DNA of 64,000 nucleotides from Paraconexibacter algicola (GTDB lineage Bacteria > Actinomycetota > Thermoleophilia > Solirubrobacterales > Solirubrobacteraceae), in contig NZ_PYYB01000001.1 of assembly GCF_003044185.1 (NCBI RefSeq), positions 682,001 through 746,000 on the forward strand, given 5' to 3'. Position 1 is the first letter of the stretch; every line of letters begins with the position of its first letter. Under the pieces are notes generated by a model. That model searched no databases, was not told the origin of the DNA, and worked only from the letters and a program-made list of their open reading frames with translations. A program made the position numbers and the translations under genes. Below are positions 48,208-57,500 of this stretch, piece by piece.

Positions 48208-49863
48208 ATGAGCTCCCAGTACGTGTTCCAGATGATGGGCGTCACCAAGCGGTACCCGCCGGACAAGACGGTGCTGAACGAGGTGACGCTGGCGTTCTAC
48301 CCGGGCGCCAAGATCGGCGTGCTCGGCTACAACGGCGCGGGCAAGTCCTCGCTGCTGAAGATCATGGCCGGCATCGACGACGACTACCGGGGCGAGGCGA
48401 TCCTGGGCACGAACAAGACCGTCGGCCTGCTGGAGCAGGAGCCGCACCTGACCCCCGGCTCGACGGTCAAGGAGTGCGTCGAGGAGGGCGTCGCCGAGAC
48501 GAAGGCCCTGCTGGAGCGCTTCAACGAGCTGGCCGCGAACTACTCCGACGAGACCGCGAAGGAGTTCGCGCGGCTGCAGGAGCAGATCGACGCGGCCGAC
48601 GCCTGGAGCCTCGACACGCAGCTCGAGTACGCGATGGACGCGCTGCGCTGCCCGCCGCCGGAGACGATCGTGGACGGCCTGTCCGGTGGTGAGCGCCGCC
48701 GCGTCGCGCTCTGCCGGCTGCTGCTGCAGGCCCCCGACCTGCTGCTCCTCGACGAGCCGACCAACCACCTCGACGCCGAGTCCGTCTCGTGGCTGGAGCG
48801 CCACCTGCACGACTACAAGGGCGCCGTCGTCGCGGTCACCCACGACCGCTACTTCCTCGACAACGTCGCCGGCTGGATCCTCGAGCTCGAGCACGGCCGC
48901 GCGCACCCGCACGAGGGCAACTACACGAGCTGGCTCGAGGCGAAGGCCAAGCGGATGGAGATGGCCAAGCAGCAGGACAAGGCGCGCGAGCGCACCCTGA
49001 AGGCCGAGCTCGAGTGGGTCCGCACGAACCCGAAGGGCCGCCGCGTGAAGAACAAGGCGCGCCTGAACCGCTACGACGAGCTCGTCGAGGCGGAGAAGCT
49101 CGTGAAGTTCGACGAGGTCACGATCCACATCCCGGCCGGTCCCCGGCTGGGCGGGAACGTGATCGAGGCGAAGAACCTGACGAAGAGCTTCGGCGACAAG
49201 CTCCTGTTCGAGGACCTGAGCTTCACGCTGCCGCCCGCGGGCATCATCGGCGTGGTCGGCCCCAACGGCGCCGGCAAGACGACGCTGTTCAAGATGATCG
49301 CCGGGCAGGAGCAGCCCGACAGCGGCACGGTGAAGCTCGGCGACACCGTGCAGCTCTCCTACGTCGACCAGGCCCGTGACGCGCTGGACCCGGACAAGAC
49401 CGTCTGGGAGGAGATCTCCGAGGGCTACGACTACATCAAGGTCGGCAAGCGCGAGATGCCCTCGCGCCAGTACGTCGCCGGCTTCAACTTCCGCAAGGGC
49501 GACCAGCAGCAGAAGGTCGGCACGCTCTCGGGCGGGCAGCGCAACCGCGTGCACCTCGCGAAGCTCCTGCGCAGCGGCGGCAACCTGCTGCTGCTCGACG
49601 AGCCGACCAACGACCTCGACCACGAGACGCTGCAGGCGCTCGAGAGCGCGCTCGTCGGCTTCCCGGGCTGCGCGGTGATCATCTCCCACGATCGGTTCTT
49701 CCTCGACCGGATCTGCACCCACGTGCTCGCGTTCGAGGGGAACTCGCAGGTCGAGTGGTTCGAGGGCAACTTCGAGGCCTACGACGAGTACCGTCGCGAG
49801 AAGCTCGGCGACGCGGCCGACCGGCCGCACCGCATCGGCTACAAGAAGCTGACGCGCAACTAG
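48208..49863 (+). CDS. ettA: energy-dependent translational throttle protein EttA (ABC-F)
   Basis: The product is 551 residues from ATG 48208, which aligns with the E. coli start. Two ABC domains in one chain: GVLGYNGAGKSSLLKIMAGI with LSGGERRRVALCRLLL and LLLDEPTNHLDAESVSWLER, then GVVGPNGAGKTTLFKMI with LSGGQRNRVHLAKLL and LLLDEPTNDLDHETLQ. The EttA-type arm is in the first domain (AETKALLERFNELAANYSDE) and the PtIM linker follows (ELEWVRTNPKGRRVKNKARL). ABC-F proteins bind the ribosomal E site; EttA gates the first peptide bond according to the ATP/ADP ratio. It is cytosolic. Its TAG stop is reused in the next promoter. Confidence 0.95.
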   Translation: MSSQYVFQMMGVTKRYPPDKTVLNEVTLAFYPGAKIGVLGYNGAGKSSLLKIMAGIDDDYRGEAILGTNKTVGLLEQEPHLTPGSTVKECVEEGVAETKALLERFNELAANYSDETAKEFARLQEQIDAADAWSLDTQLEYAMDALRCPPPETIVDGLSGGERRRVALCRLLLQAPDLLLLDEPTNHLDAESVSWLERHLHDYKGAVVAVTHDRYFLDNVAGWILELEHGRAHPHEGNYTSWLEAKAKRMEMAKQQDKARERTLKAELEWVRTNPKGRRVKNKARLNRYDELVEAEKLVKFDEVTIHIPAGPRLGGNVIEAKNLTKSFGDKLLFEDLSFTLPPAGIIGVVGPNGAGKTTLFKMIAGQEQPDSGTVKLGDTVQLSYVDQARDALDPDKTVWEEISEGYDYIKVGKREMPSRQYVAGFNFRKGDQQQKVGTLSGGQRNRVHLAKLLRSGGNLLLLDEPTNDLDHETLQALESALVGFPGCAVIISHDRFFLDRICTHVLAFEGNSQVEWFEGNFEAYDEYRREKLGDAADRPHRIGYKKLTRN

Positions 49864-49866
49864 CGT
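49861..49866 (+). promoter_or_regulatory. TAGCGT -10 box built on the ettA stop codon
   Basis: The first three bases are the TAG stop of ettA; the box ends seven bases before the GTG at 49874. Confidence 0.5.
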
Positions 49867-49873
49867 CGCGCGC

Positions 49874-50704
49874 GTGCAGGTCGAGCTCGCCGCTCCGTCC
49901 TGCACGCTGCGCGGTCACGTGCTCGCCTACGCCGGGTTCGCGTCGCGCGACCCGGCGCCGGTGCGCCGCGCCGAGCTGCCGTTCGGCGGCGTCGCGGTGA
50001 TCCTCGCGCTCGACGGCGGCTGGCTGATCGACGGGGAGGCGTTCGGCTCGTTCGCGGGCGGCCTGACCGAGGTGCCGGTGATGACGGAGAACGTCGGGGC
50101 CGCCGAGCTCGTGCAGATCGACCTCACGCCGCTGGGGGCGCGAGCGCTGCTCGGCGTTCCCGGTCGCGAGCTGACCGGTGCGGTCGTCGCGCTGGAGGAC
50201 CTGCTCGGGCGCGAGCTGCCGCTGCTGGTCGAGCGCCTGGCGCTGACCGCGTCGTGGGCGGCGCGCTTCGCGCTGCTCGACGCGTTCGTCGCCCGGCGCG
50301 TCGCGGCGGCGACACCGGTCGGCGCGGACGTGGCGCGTGCCTTCGCGCGCCTGCACGAGACGCACGGCGCGCTGCGCGTCGACGCGCTCGCCCGCGAGCT
50401 GCACTGCAGCACCCGCCACCTGTCGCGGCGGTTCGGCGAGGCGGTCGGCCTGCCGCCGAAGGCGTACGCGCGGCTGCTGCGGTTCGAGCGCGCGGCCGCC
50501 CGGCTGCGCGCCGCGCCCTGCGACCTGGGCCGGGTCGCGGCGGAGTGCGGCTACGCCGACCAGGCGCACTTCAACCGCGACTTCCGCGCGTACACCGGGA
50601 CCACGCCGACCGCGCTGCTCGCGACGACGCCCCCGCCGGTCCGCGACCTGCGGTCCGATCCGTCCAAGACCGTGGGGCCACCAGCCCGTACGGTCGGCGC
50701 ATGA
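49874..50704 (+). CDS. AraC-family transcriptional regulator
   Basis: The product is 276 residues, from GTG. The C-terminal double helix-turn-helix is LARELHCSTRHLSRRFGEAV (first HTH) and AAECGYADQAHFNRDFRAY (second), with TGTTPTALL closing it, about residues 170-260. The N-terminal ~150 residues are a cupin-like ligand-sensing region (FGGVAVILALDGGWLIDG) that also includes a DUF6597/AraC-type effector fold (LVQIDLTPLGARALLG). It overlaps the next VOC gene as ATGA, so it probably regulates, or is regulated with, that gene. The ligand is unknown. Confidence 0.93.
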   Translation: MQVELAAPSCTLRGHVLAYAGFASRDPAPVRRAELPFGGVAVILALDGGWLIDGEAFGSFAGGLTEVPVMTENVGAAELVQIDLTPLGARALLGVPGRELTGAVVALEDLLGRELPLLVERLALTASWAARFALLDAFVARRVAAATPVGADVARAFARLHETHGALRVDALARELHCSTRHLSRRFGEAVGLPPKAYARLLRFERAAARLRAAPCDLGRVAAECGYADQAHFNRDFRAYTGTTPTALLATTPPPVRDLRSDPSKTVGPPARTVGA

Positions 50705-51075
50705 CCGTCTTCCCCTGTCTGAAGATCAGCTCCCGCGACCTGCTGCGGTTCTACCAGGAGGCGTTCGGGCTGCGGCTCGTCGCCGTCTTCCCGCCCGAGG
50801 GCGAGGAGGTCGACCACGCCCAGCTGCGGCTCGGCGACGGCGCGATCATGTGCGGCACGCGCGGCGCGACCGAGCAGCCGCTCGGTGCCACGCTCACCTA
50901 CTGGGTGCTGCCCGACGCGGCGGCCGTCGACGCCCTCTACGCGCGGGCGATCGCCGCCGGCGCCACGAGCGTCCGGGAGCCGTACGTGCCCGACTACGGC
51001 GGTCGCGAGTGCGGGCTCGCCGACCCCGACGGCAACGGCTGGAGCTTCGGCACCTACGCGGGAGAGCCCGGCTGA
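50701..51075 (+). CDS. VOC (glyoxalase/bleomycin-resistance/PhnB-like) protein
   Basis: The product is 124 residues, starting in the ATGA overlap with the AraC gene. The two beta-alpha-beta-beta-beta halves are LKISSRDLLRFYQEAFGLRL with HAQLRLGDGAIMCG, and TYWVLPDAAAVDALYARAIA with ECGLADPDGNGWSFG. The pattern FYQEAFG and DPDGN is characteristic of PhnB/VOC dioxygenase-superfamily proteins. Possible metal ligands are His in DHAQL and Glu in RECGLAD, but not the full GloA set. A resistance or isomerase role is possible. Confidence 0.88.
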   Translation: MTVFPCLKISSRDLLRFYQEAFGLRLVAVFPPEGEEVDHAQLRLGDGAIMCGTRGATEQPLGATLTYWVLPDAAAVDALYARAIAAGATSVREPYVPDYGGRECGLADPDGNGWSFGTYAGEPG

Positions 51076-51111
51076 GCGGACCGGGGTCCGGGCTGTGCAA
51101 GGCTGTCCGGC

Positions 51112-51978
51112 ATGGCCCTCGCGCACCTGGAGATCACCGAGTACACCGACCCCGCCTGCCCGTTCGCGTTCAGCGCCGAGCCCTTCCGGCTGCGGCTGCT
51201 GTGGGAGCTGGGCGAGCAGGTCCGCTGGACGTCGAAGCTCGTCGTCCTGAGCGAGTCCTCGCAGGAGTACCTCGACAAGGGTCTCGACGCGGCGTTCCTC
51301 GCCTCCTCGGGCGTGCAGCTCGGCGAGCGCTTCGGCATGCCGATCGACGGCACCGTCAAGGAGCGCCCGCCGGCGACGCGCCCCGCCTGCGAGGCGGTCG
51401 TCGCCGCGCGGCTCCACGCGCCGGAGCGCTACGAGCGGCTGCTGCGCGCGCTGCGCGTGCGGAACTTCTCCGGCGAGCTGCTGGACGAGTGGGACACGAT
51501 CGCGGCCGCGGCCGCCGACGCGGACATCGACGCGCAGCAGCTGCGCGGCTGGGTCGGGCAGGAGGACGTGCAGGCCGCCGTCGAGCAGGACATGCACGAC
51601 GCCCGCCACCCCAGCACCGCCGCGCTCGCCATGGACCACAAGCTCGCCGGCTGGGAGCGCGACGGCAGGAAGGGCCGCCGCTACACCTGCCCGAGCCTGA
51701 CCTTCACGCGGCTGTCCGACGGCGCGACGATGGTCGCCCCCGGGTTCCACCCGTGGGAGGTCTACGACACGATCGTCGCCAACCTCACGCCGCTCGTCGA
51801 CCGGCGCCCGGCCGACGACGTCGCCGAGGTCCTCACCTGGGCGGGCCACAAGCTCGCCACCCAGGAGGTCGCGCAGATCACCGGCCGCAGCCGCGACGAG
51901 GCGCGCGAGCAGCTGCAGGCCGCGGGCGCCGTCGAGGAGCCCGTCGGCACCGACTCCTACTGGACCCTGCCGGCCTGA
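51112..51978 (+). CDS. DsbA-family thioredoxin-fold protein, single active-site Cys
   Basis: The product is 288 residues. The N-terminal ITEYTDPACPFAFSAEPFRL is the DsbA/FrnE active-site region, with Cys16 in C-P-F-A where the resolving Cys would be Ala19. The helical insertion (about 60-170) and the returning strand GATMVAPGFHP (cis-Pro region) fit DsbA-like oxidoreductases and 2-hydroxychromene-2-carboxylate isomerases. The last ~60 residues (VAEVLTWAGHKLATQEVAQI) look like an added helical/HTH-like tail. There is no signal peptide, so a cytosolic redox or isomerase role is more likely than disulfide formation outside the cell. Confidence 0.82.
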   Translation: MALAHLEITEYTDPACPFAFSAEPFRLRLLWELGEQVRWTSKLVVLSESSQEYLDKGLDAAFLASSGVQLGERFGMPIDGTVKERPPATRPACEAVVAARLHAPERYERLLRALRVRNFSGELLDEWDTIAAAAADADIDAQQLRGWVGQEDVQAAVEQDMHDARHPSTAALAMDHKLAGWERDGRKGRRYTCPSLTFTRLSDGATMVAPGFHPWEVYDTIVANLTPLVDRRPADDVAEVLTWAGHKLATQEVAQITGRSRDEAREQLQAAGAVEEPVGTDSYWTLPA

Positions 51979-51991
51979 GCGGCCGGCGCGT

Positions 51992-54568
51992 TCACCGCAG
52001 CCGCAGCGGGCGGCGCGGCTCCGCGTTGCCCCAGCGGTCCACCGAGGCGAAGCTCGCCCGGCGGGCCTGCGCCGCGGTGAGCACGACCGGGCGCCGGTAG
52101 CGCCGACGGCGCTCGCCCACGAACACGTAGGTGCCGGTCACCCGCGACCGGTCGCGGGCCGCGAGGGCCACGCGTACCCGCCCGCCGGCGAGGCGCACGA
52201 TCTGCGCTCGCGTGCGCGGGGCATCCCGCTCCGCGCCCCGCGAGGGCCGCAGCACGCGGCCGCCGGCGCGCAGGGTCGTGGCCGCTCCCGCGTCGAGCAC
52301 CGTCGCCCCGGTCAGGTCCCCGAAGGTGCGCACGGGGCCGCGGCGCGAGCCGTCGAGATCCTGCGTCGTCATCGCGTACGGCTTCCCGGAGCGGTCGGCC
52401 GGCACGGTGAGCTGCACGGGGCGGCGGTCGTCCACGACGATCGTCGTCTGCCCGCCCGCCTGCACGAGGTCGATGAGCCCGGCGGCCTGCGCCTGCGCGG
52501 GGGTCATCGCCGGACCGGTCGCCCGGCCGGTCGCCGCGGAGCGGGCGCGCACCCGCGCGGCGCCGATCCCGCTGCGCGCGGACGCCGCGGCCGCCACCGG
52601 GTCCGTCAGGTCGAAGCCGAGCGCCGTCGCGGCGTAGACGTTCACGACCGTGGCGGCGACCGGGCAGTCCCGGCCCTGCGGGTTCGGGCGCACCGGCTCG
52701 CCCATCGTCACGAACGGGTCGATCATCGCCGTGGTCTGCGGATCGGCGGTGAGCGGCACGTGCGAGATGCCGCAGACGTGGTGCAGCCGGTCGGCGGGCG
52801 CGTCGAACTCCGCGCTCTTCAGCGGCACCGTCTGGTCGCCCTCGCCGAAGGTCGCCTCGACGCGCTCGTCGGCGCCGTAGAGGAGCTTCACGTCGGTGAT
52901 CGTCGCCATCCCGCGCCCGGCGACCACCTGGTAGTCGACGCCGTTGAGCGAGCCGAACCGGTCGTAGAGCTCGCGGTGGGCCTGCGCCTGCTGGCGCACG
53001 AGCAGCGCGTTGCCGCCGATCGCCGCGTAGAAGTCCGGCGCGCTGTCGGCGTCCATCCGGGTGCTGCTGAACGTCGGGACGTCGAGCCATGGCCCGTAGG
53101 CGGGGGACGGCGCGAGCGAGAACCCGCCGGAGAGGTTGCGCGCGAGGACCTTGAGGTCGTCGTTGTCGAGGAACACGTCCATCCCGAGGCCGCCGATCGG
53201 CGTCTCGACGCCGCCGACGAGCGGGAAGATCGACTTCGGCGAGCCCCACGTCGGGGTGCCGACGGTGACGAGGCGGCTGACCTTCGCCGCGCGGGCCGGG
53301 TCGGCGACGTACGCGCGGCTGAGCAGGCCGCCCTGGGAGTGGGCGACGAGCACGACCTTGCGCACCCGCGGGGCGTCGCACGGGGTCGGTCCCTGGCAGC
53401 GCAGCTCGTCGATCGCCCGGTCGAGGACGTGCACCTGGCTGCGCGGATCCTTGCGCCAGTCCCAGGCGATCGCCCGGAAGCGCTCGGCACGCGCGAGCTT
53501 CGCGTAGTGGCTCACGGACGAGCCGTAGATGTCCTTGCCGGCCGCCTGGAGGATGAGCCCGCCGGTGGGCCCGGCCTGCTCGGAGCAGCGCGTGCCGCCC
53601 TGGGCGACCGTCATGTTCGAGCGGCCGTCCGGCCCGAGCTGCATGTCGAGCAGGTCGGCGCCCAGCCCGTCGAACCACGCCTTGTTGCCCGGGCAGCCGA
53701 TCTCCGAGCCCAGGAAGCCGTGCACGAAGACGATGGCCGGCTCGCTGATCATCCGCTGGTCCAGCGTGCGGAACTCGCCGGCGCCGAGCGGCGGGACGGT
53801 CTCCTCGCACGACAGCGGGCGCTTGCAGTGGAAGCCCTGCGGGTTGTCCGAGCGCACGGTGAGCGCCCGCCCCAGGAGCGTCACCGGGACCTCGATGTCC
53901 CAGGCGCCGTGGAACGGGACGAGCGTGGTCGGCTCGCCGCGGTCGTAGCTGCGGCTGCGGTCGACGTCCACGTAGAGGCGCAGGTTCAGGGCGCCGGGCT
54001 CGTCGCGGTCGCGGACCCCGTCGTCGTCGAGGTCCTCGTTGGCCTGCCCGCGCAGGACCGCGGGGATCGCGATGCCGAAGTCCTGGTCATCGAGGTCCTC
54101 GCCGGGGACGAACGGGGCGCGCCGGGCGCACGGGTCGGGGACGGTGCAGGCGTTGGCGGCGGCGACCTGCACGCGCAGCGGCGGGCGGCTGCCGGCCGGG
54201 AACGCGCCGGGGTCGACCTCGAACGCGAAGCGTCCGTCGCCGTCCGTGCGGGCGCGGGGCTCGTCGGCGTCGGGGACCGCGTCCTCGTCGACGTCGACCC
54301 ACACGAGCTCGCCGGGCCGGCCGAGGTCGATCTCCGCACGTGGAGCCCCGTCGGGGACGCGGTCCGTGAACACGGTGCCGCGGACCCAGCTGGTCTCGCG
54401 GTCCTCCAGGCACGGGTCCTGCGGGCTCTGCGCGCACGCGCCCGCGGGCATCGCCCAGGAGGCGAGCGCGACCGCGACGGTCACGCCGAGCAGGAACGAC
54501 AGGAGGGAACGGGACATGGCGAGGCTCCGGGACGAGGGCTGGTTCGGGGTGGCGGGCTTCGTGGTCAT
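51992..54568 (-). CDS. secreted LCAT-like alpha/beta hydrolase (lipase/acyltransferase)
   Basis: The product is 858 residues. The start ATG 54568 overlaps the upstream stop as ATGA; ATG 54517, with a GGAG site, would give MSRSLLSFLLGV and a cleaner signal peptide. After it come two SdrD-B-like or cadherin-like segments (ELVWVDVDEDAVPDADEP and QANEDLDDDGVRDRDEPG), then a lid-less hydrolase with VFVHGFLGSEIGC, the nucleophile LVAHSQGGLLS (Ser411), TVGTPTWGSPKSIF, FGEGDQTVPLKS (Asp) and CGISHVPLT (His). This order matches LCAT/PDAT-type lipases. The C-terminal 200 residues are a beta-rich basic tail. It acts outside the cell, probably on lipids or esters. Confidence 0.88.
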   Translation of the reverse strand: MTTKPATPNQPSSRSLAMSRSLLSFLLGVTVAVALASWAMPAGACAQSPQDPCLEDRETSWVRGTVFTDRVPDGAPRAEIDLGRPGELVWVDVDEDAVPDADEPRARTDGDGRFAFEVDPGAFPAGSRPPLRVQVAAANACTVPDPCARRAPFVPGEDLDDQDFGIAIPAVLRGQANEDLDDDGVRDRDEPGALNLRLYVDVDRSRSYDRGEPTTLVPFHGAWDIEVPVTLLGRALTVRSDNPQGFHCKRPLSCEETVPPLGAGEFRTLDQRMISEPAIVFVHGFLGSEIGCPGNKAWFDGLGADLLDMQLGPDGRSNMTVAQGGTRCSEQAGPTGGLILQAAGKDIYGSSVSHYAKLARAERFRAIAWDWRKDPRSQVHVLDRAIDELRCQGPTPCDAPRVRKVVLVAHSQGGLLSRAYVADPARAAKVSRLVTVGTPTWGSPKSIFPLVGGVETPIGGLGMDVFLDNDDLKVLARNLSGGFSLAPSPAYGPWLDVPTFSSTRMDADSAPDFYAAIGGNALLVRQQAQAHRELYDRFGSLNGVDYQVVAGRGMATITDVKLLYGADERVEATFGEGDQTVPLKSAEFDAPADRLHHVCGISHVPLTADPQTTAMIDPFVTMGEPVRPNPQGRDCPVAATVVNVYAATALGFDLTDPVAAAASARSGIGAARVRARSAATGRATGPAMTPAQAQAAGLIDLVQAGGQTTIVVDDRRPVQLTVPADRSGKPYAMTTQDLDGSRRGPVRTFGDLTGATVLDAGAATTLRAGGRVLRPSRGAERDAPRTRAQIVRLAGGRVRVALAARDRSRVTGTYVFVGERRRRYRRPVVLTAAQARRASFASVDRWGNAEPRRPLRLR

Positions 54569-57500
54569 CGCGCGGCCCGCCGCTTCACGCAGGTGCGGTA
54601 GGTGCGCGTGCTGCGCGTGACGCGGCCGGAGGCGCGCGTGATCACGACGGTCACGCGCACGGCGCCCTTCGGCAGGCCGCGCAGGTCGATCGGGACGCGG
54701 GTGGCGCGGCCGCGGCGCACGGTGACGACCTGGTCGTCGACGCGGACCACGACCGTGCGGTGCGCGCCCTCGCCGCGCCGCGGGGCGGGGATGTGCAGGG
54801 TGAGGCTGCGGCGGCTGACGCAGGTGCGGGCGCCGGCGGATCCGCCGCCGGGGGTCCCGCCCGGTGCGGCGGCGCCTCCGACGGCGGCGGGCTCGGCGGT
54901 GAGCGGCCGGCCGGGCGCGGGGGCCGCGTCCGCGGGCAGGTCCGCCGGGTCGCGGTCGTCGCGCGGCGGGACCGGCGCCGGGGTACCGGGGCGCTGCTGG
55001 TCGGCGGCGGGCGGCAGCACGCGCAGCCGGACGGTCGCGGCCGGGGAGGCGCCGTCGCCGTCGACGGCCCGGTAGGTGAACGCGTCGTCGCCGACGTGGT
55101 CCTCGGCCGGGACGTAGGCGACCGTGGCGTCGTCGCCGACGACGACGCGGCCGTGCTGCGGGGCCTGGACGAGCTCGACGCGCAGGCGGTCGCCCTCCGG
55201 GTCGCCGACCGGCAGCGTCACGTCGACGCCCGTGGCGAACGGGACGTCCTGCGCGACGTCGTCGGCGGTCGGGGCGCCGTTGGGCGCGGCGGGCGCGACG
55301 GGCAGGCTCGCCGAGGCGGAGCCGCCGTCGTCGTCGCGCACGGTGAGCGTCACGGTCGTGCCGGCGGCGAGCGCCGCGCGGGTCGCCAGGACCCGCACGG
55401 TCCCGCCGTCGACCTGGACCGCGGCGTCCTGCGGTCCCCGGCCGTCACCCCAGTCGACCGTGGCGGTGTGGGTGTCGCCGCGGCCCGGGTCGGTCAGGCG
55501 CGCGCTCACGCCCACCGTCCCGCCGGTCGCCAGGGTGGCGGTGACGTCGTGCAACGCGGGCGCGACGTTGCGGACCGTCACCGGCGCGTCGTCGGTCGCG
55601 CTGCGCCCGGCCGCGTCGGTGGCCAGCAGCGCGACGGTCGTGCGGGTGTCGTCGTCGAACGTGACGGTCGCCTCGTCGTCGTGGGCGCCGTCGCCGTCCG
55701 TGTCCCAGCGGGTCGCGGTGAGCGGCCGGTCCCCGGCGGTGGTCCGCGACGCGTCGAGCGTCAGCGCCGCGCCCTCGTCGACGGTGTAGGGACCGCCGGC
55801 GTCGGCCTGCGGTCCGCGCGGGGACGCGGACTCGCCGCCGGTGCGCAGCGGCTGCACGTCGACGGAGACGTAGGACGCGTCGCTGCTCTGCTCCACGCCG
55901 TCGTGGTCGAGGTCCCCGTCGAGGACGAGCTGGGCGTCGGTGCCGTCGGGCCGGATCCGCCAGACGTCGAAGTTGTAGCCCTTGCGGCTGCGGCTCGAGC
56001 TCCAGTAGATCCACTCGCCGGTCGGCGACCACTCGGGCGACAGGTCGTAGCTCGTGGTGTCGACCGCGAGCCGCTGCACGGCGCCGGTCGCGACGGTGAT
56101 GATCGCCAGCTCGTTGCCGGAGATGCCGACGAACCGCTTGGCGTCGGGGCTGAACGAGCCGCACTCGAACGATCCGTAGCCGGGCGGGACGGAGACGAGG
56201 CCCGTGCCGTCGGGCTTGCCGACGGCGTAGCCGCCCTGGTTGTAGAGGACCTTGGTGCCGTCGGCCGACAGGTCGCACGGCTCGGCGTAGCGGCCGGCGC
56301 GCGGCGCGAAGCTGCCGCTGCCGTCGTCGCGCGCGTCGAACCAGCCCTGGTACCCGCCGGCGTCGGTGGTGTGGTGCGTGGCGATCGTGTCCGGGCCGGT
56401 CCAGCGGGGCCACAGGTCGCTGCCCGGGGACAGGACGCGCCGGTCGCTGCCGTCGGCGTCGACGACGTTCACGCGCTGGCGGGCGATCGCCGGATCGTTG
56501 GATCCGAACGCGATCCGCGTGCCGTCGGGGCTCCAGCGCGGGTACACGCCGCCGGCGGCCTGCGCGATGCGCGTGGCGGTCCCGCCGCCCGCCGAGGGCG
56601 CGGTCCACACGTCCCCGTCGCGGTGGTCGAAGGTGACCAGCGCCCCGTCCACGAGTCCACCGCGGACGGCGAAAGGCGCGCTCGTGGCCGTGGTGCGGTG
56701 CCAGCCGTCGGTGGTGGTGACGCGCACGCGGGCGGTGTCGCCGACGAACGCGTCGGGCACGGTGACCTCGACCTGCGGGTCGGCGAGGTCGGCGCCGACG
56801 GCGATCCAGTCGGCGCCGTCCTTGGAGATCTCCACGGTGCTGCGCAGCGGGTCGCCGTCGGCGTCGGTCGCCGTCCAGCGGATCGTCGTGCGCTGCCCGG
56901 CGCCGACCGTGGCGCCCGCGGCCGGGCCGAACACCGTCACCGCGGGTGCGGCAGCGCTCGCGGTCCGCGTCGCGAGCACCGCCGGTCCGCGGCGCAGCCG
57001 CAGTCGCGCGGCGCCGGCGACGAGCGGGACCCGCGCGCTGAACGCGGCGTCGGCGAGCGCGTCGTGCGGCGGCTCGGCGGTGCCGATCCCCACGGCGGCG
57101 TGCAGGCTCGCCGCCGCGAAGCGGTGGGTGGCGAGCACGGTCCCGTCGGCGTCCAGCAGCTCGAGCGCCAGCGGCCCGTCGGGGTCGGCGGTGTCGGGGG
57201 TGCCGGTGGCGGCGCCGACGTCGGTGAGCGTCGCCGCGTCCGACCGGACGGTGCCGCGCACGTCGAGCACGGGGCCGGCGGCGGGGGCCGCTGCGATGCG
57301 GGCGCCCGTCCCGGCGCGCTCCTCGAGGCGGTCGAGCAGGCCGTCCCAGGAGGCGGGCGAGGTCCAGCGGGCCACGGGGTCGGCGAGCTCGTCCAGCGAC
57401 GCGGTCGGGTGCATGGCGTCGACCCGCCCGGCGACGACCCGCTCCTGCGTCACCCGGTAGCCCGGTGCGGGCACGCGGTCGAGGTGGCCGTCGTCGGAGG

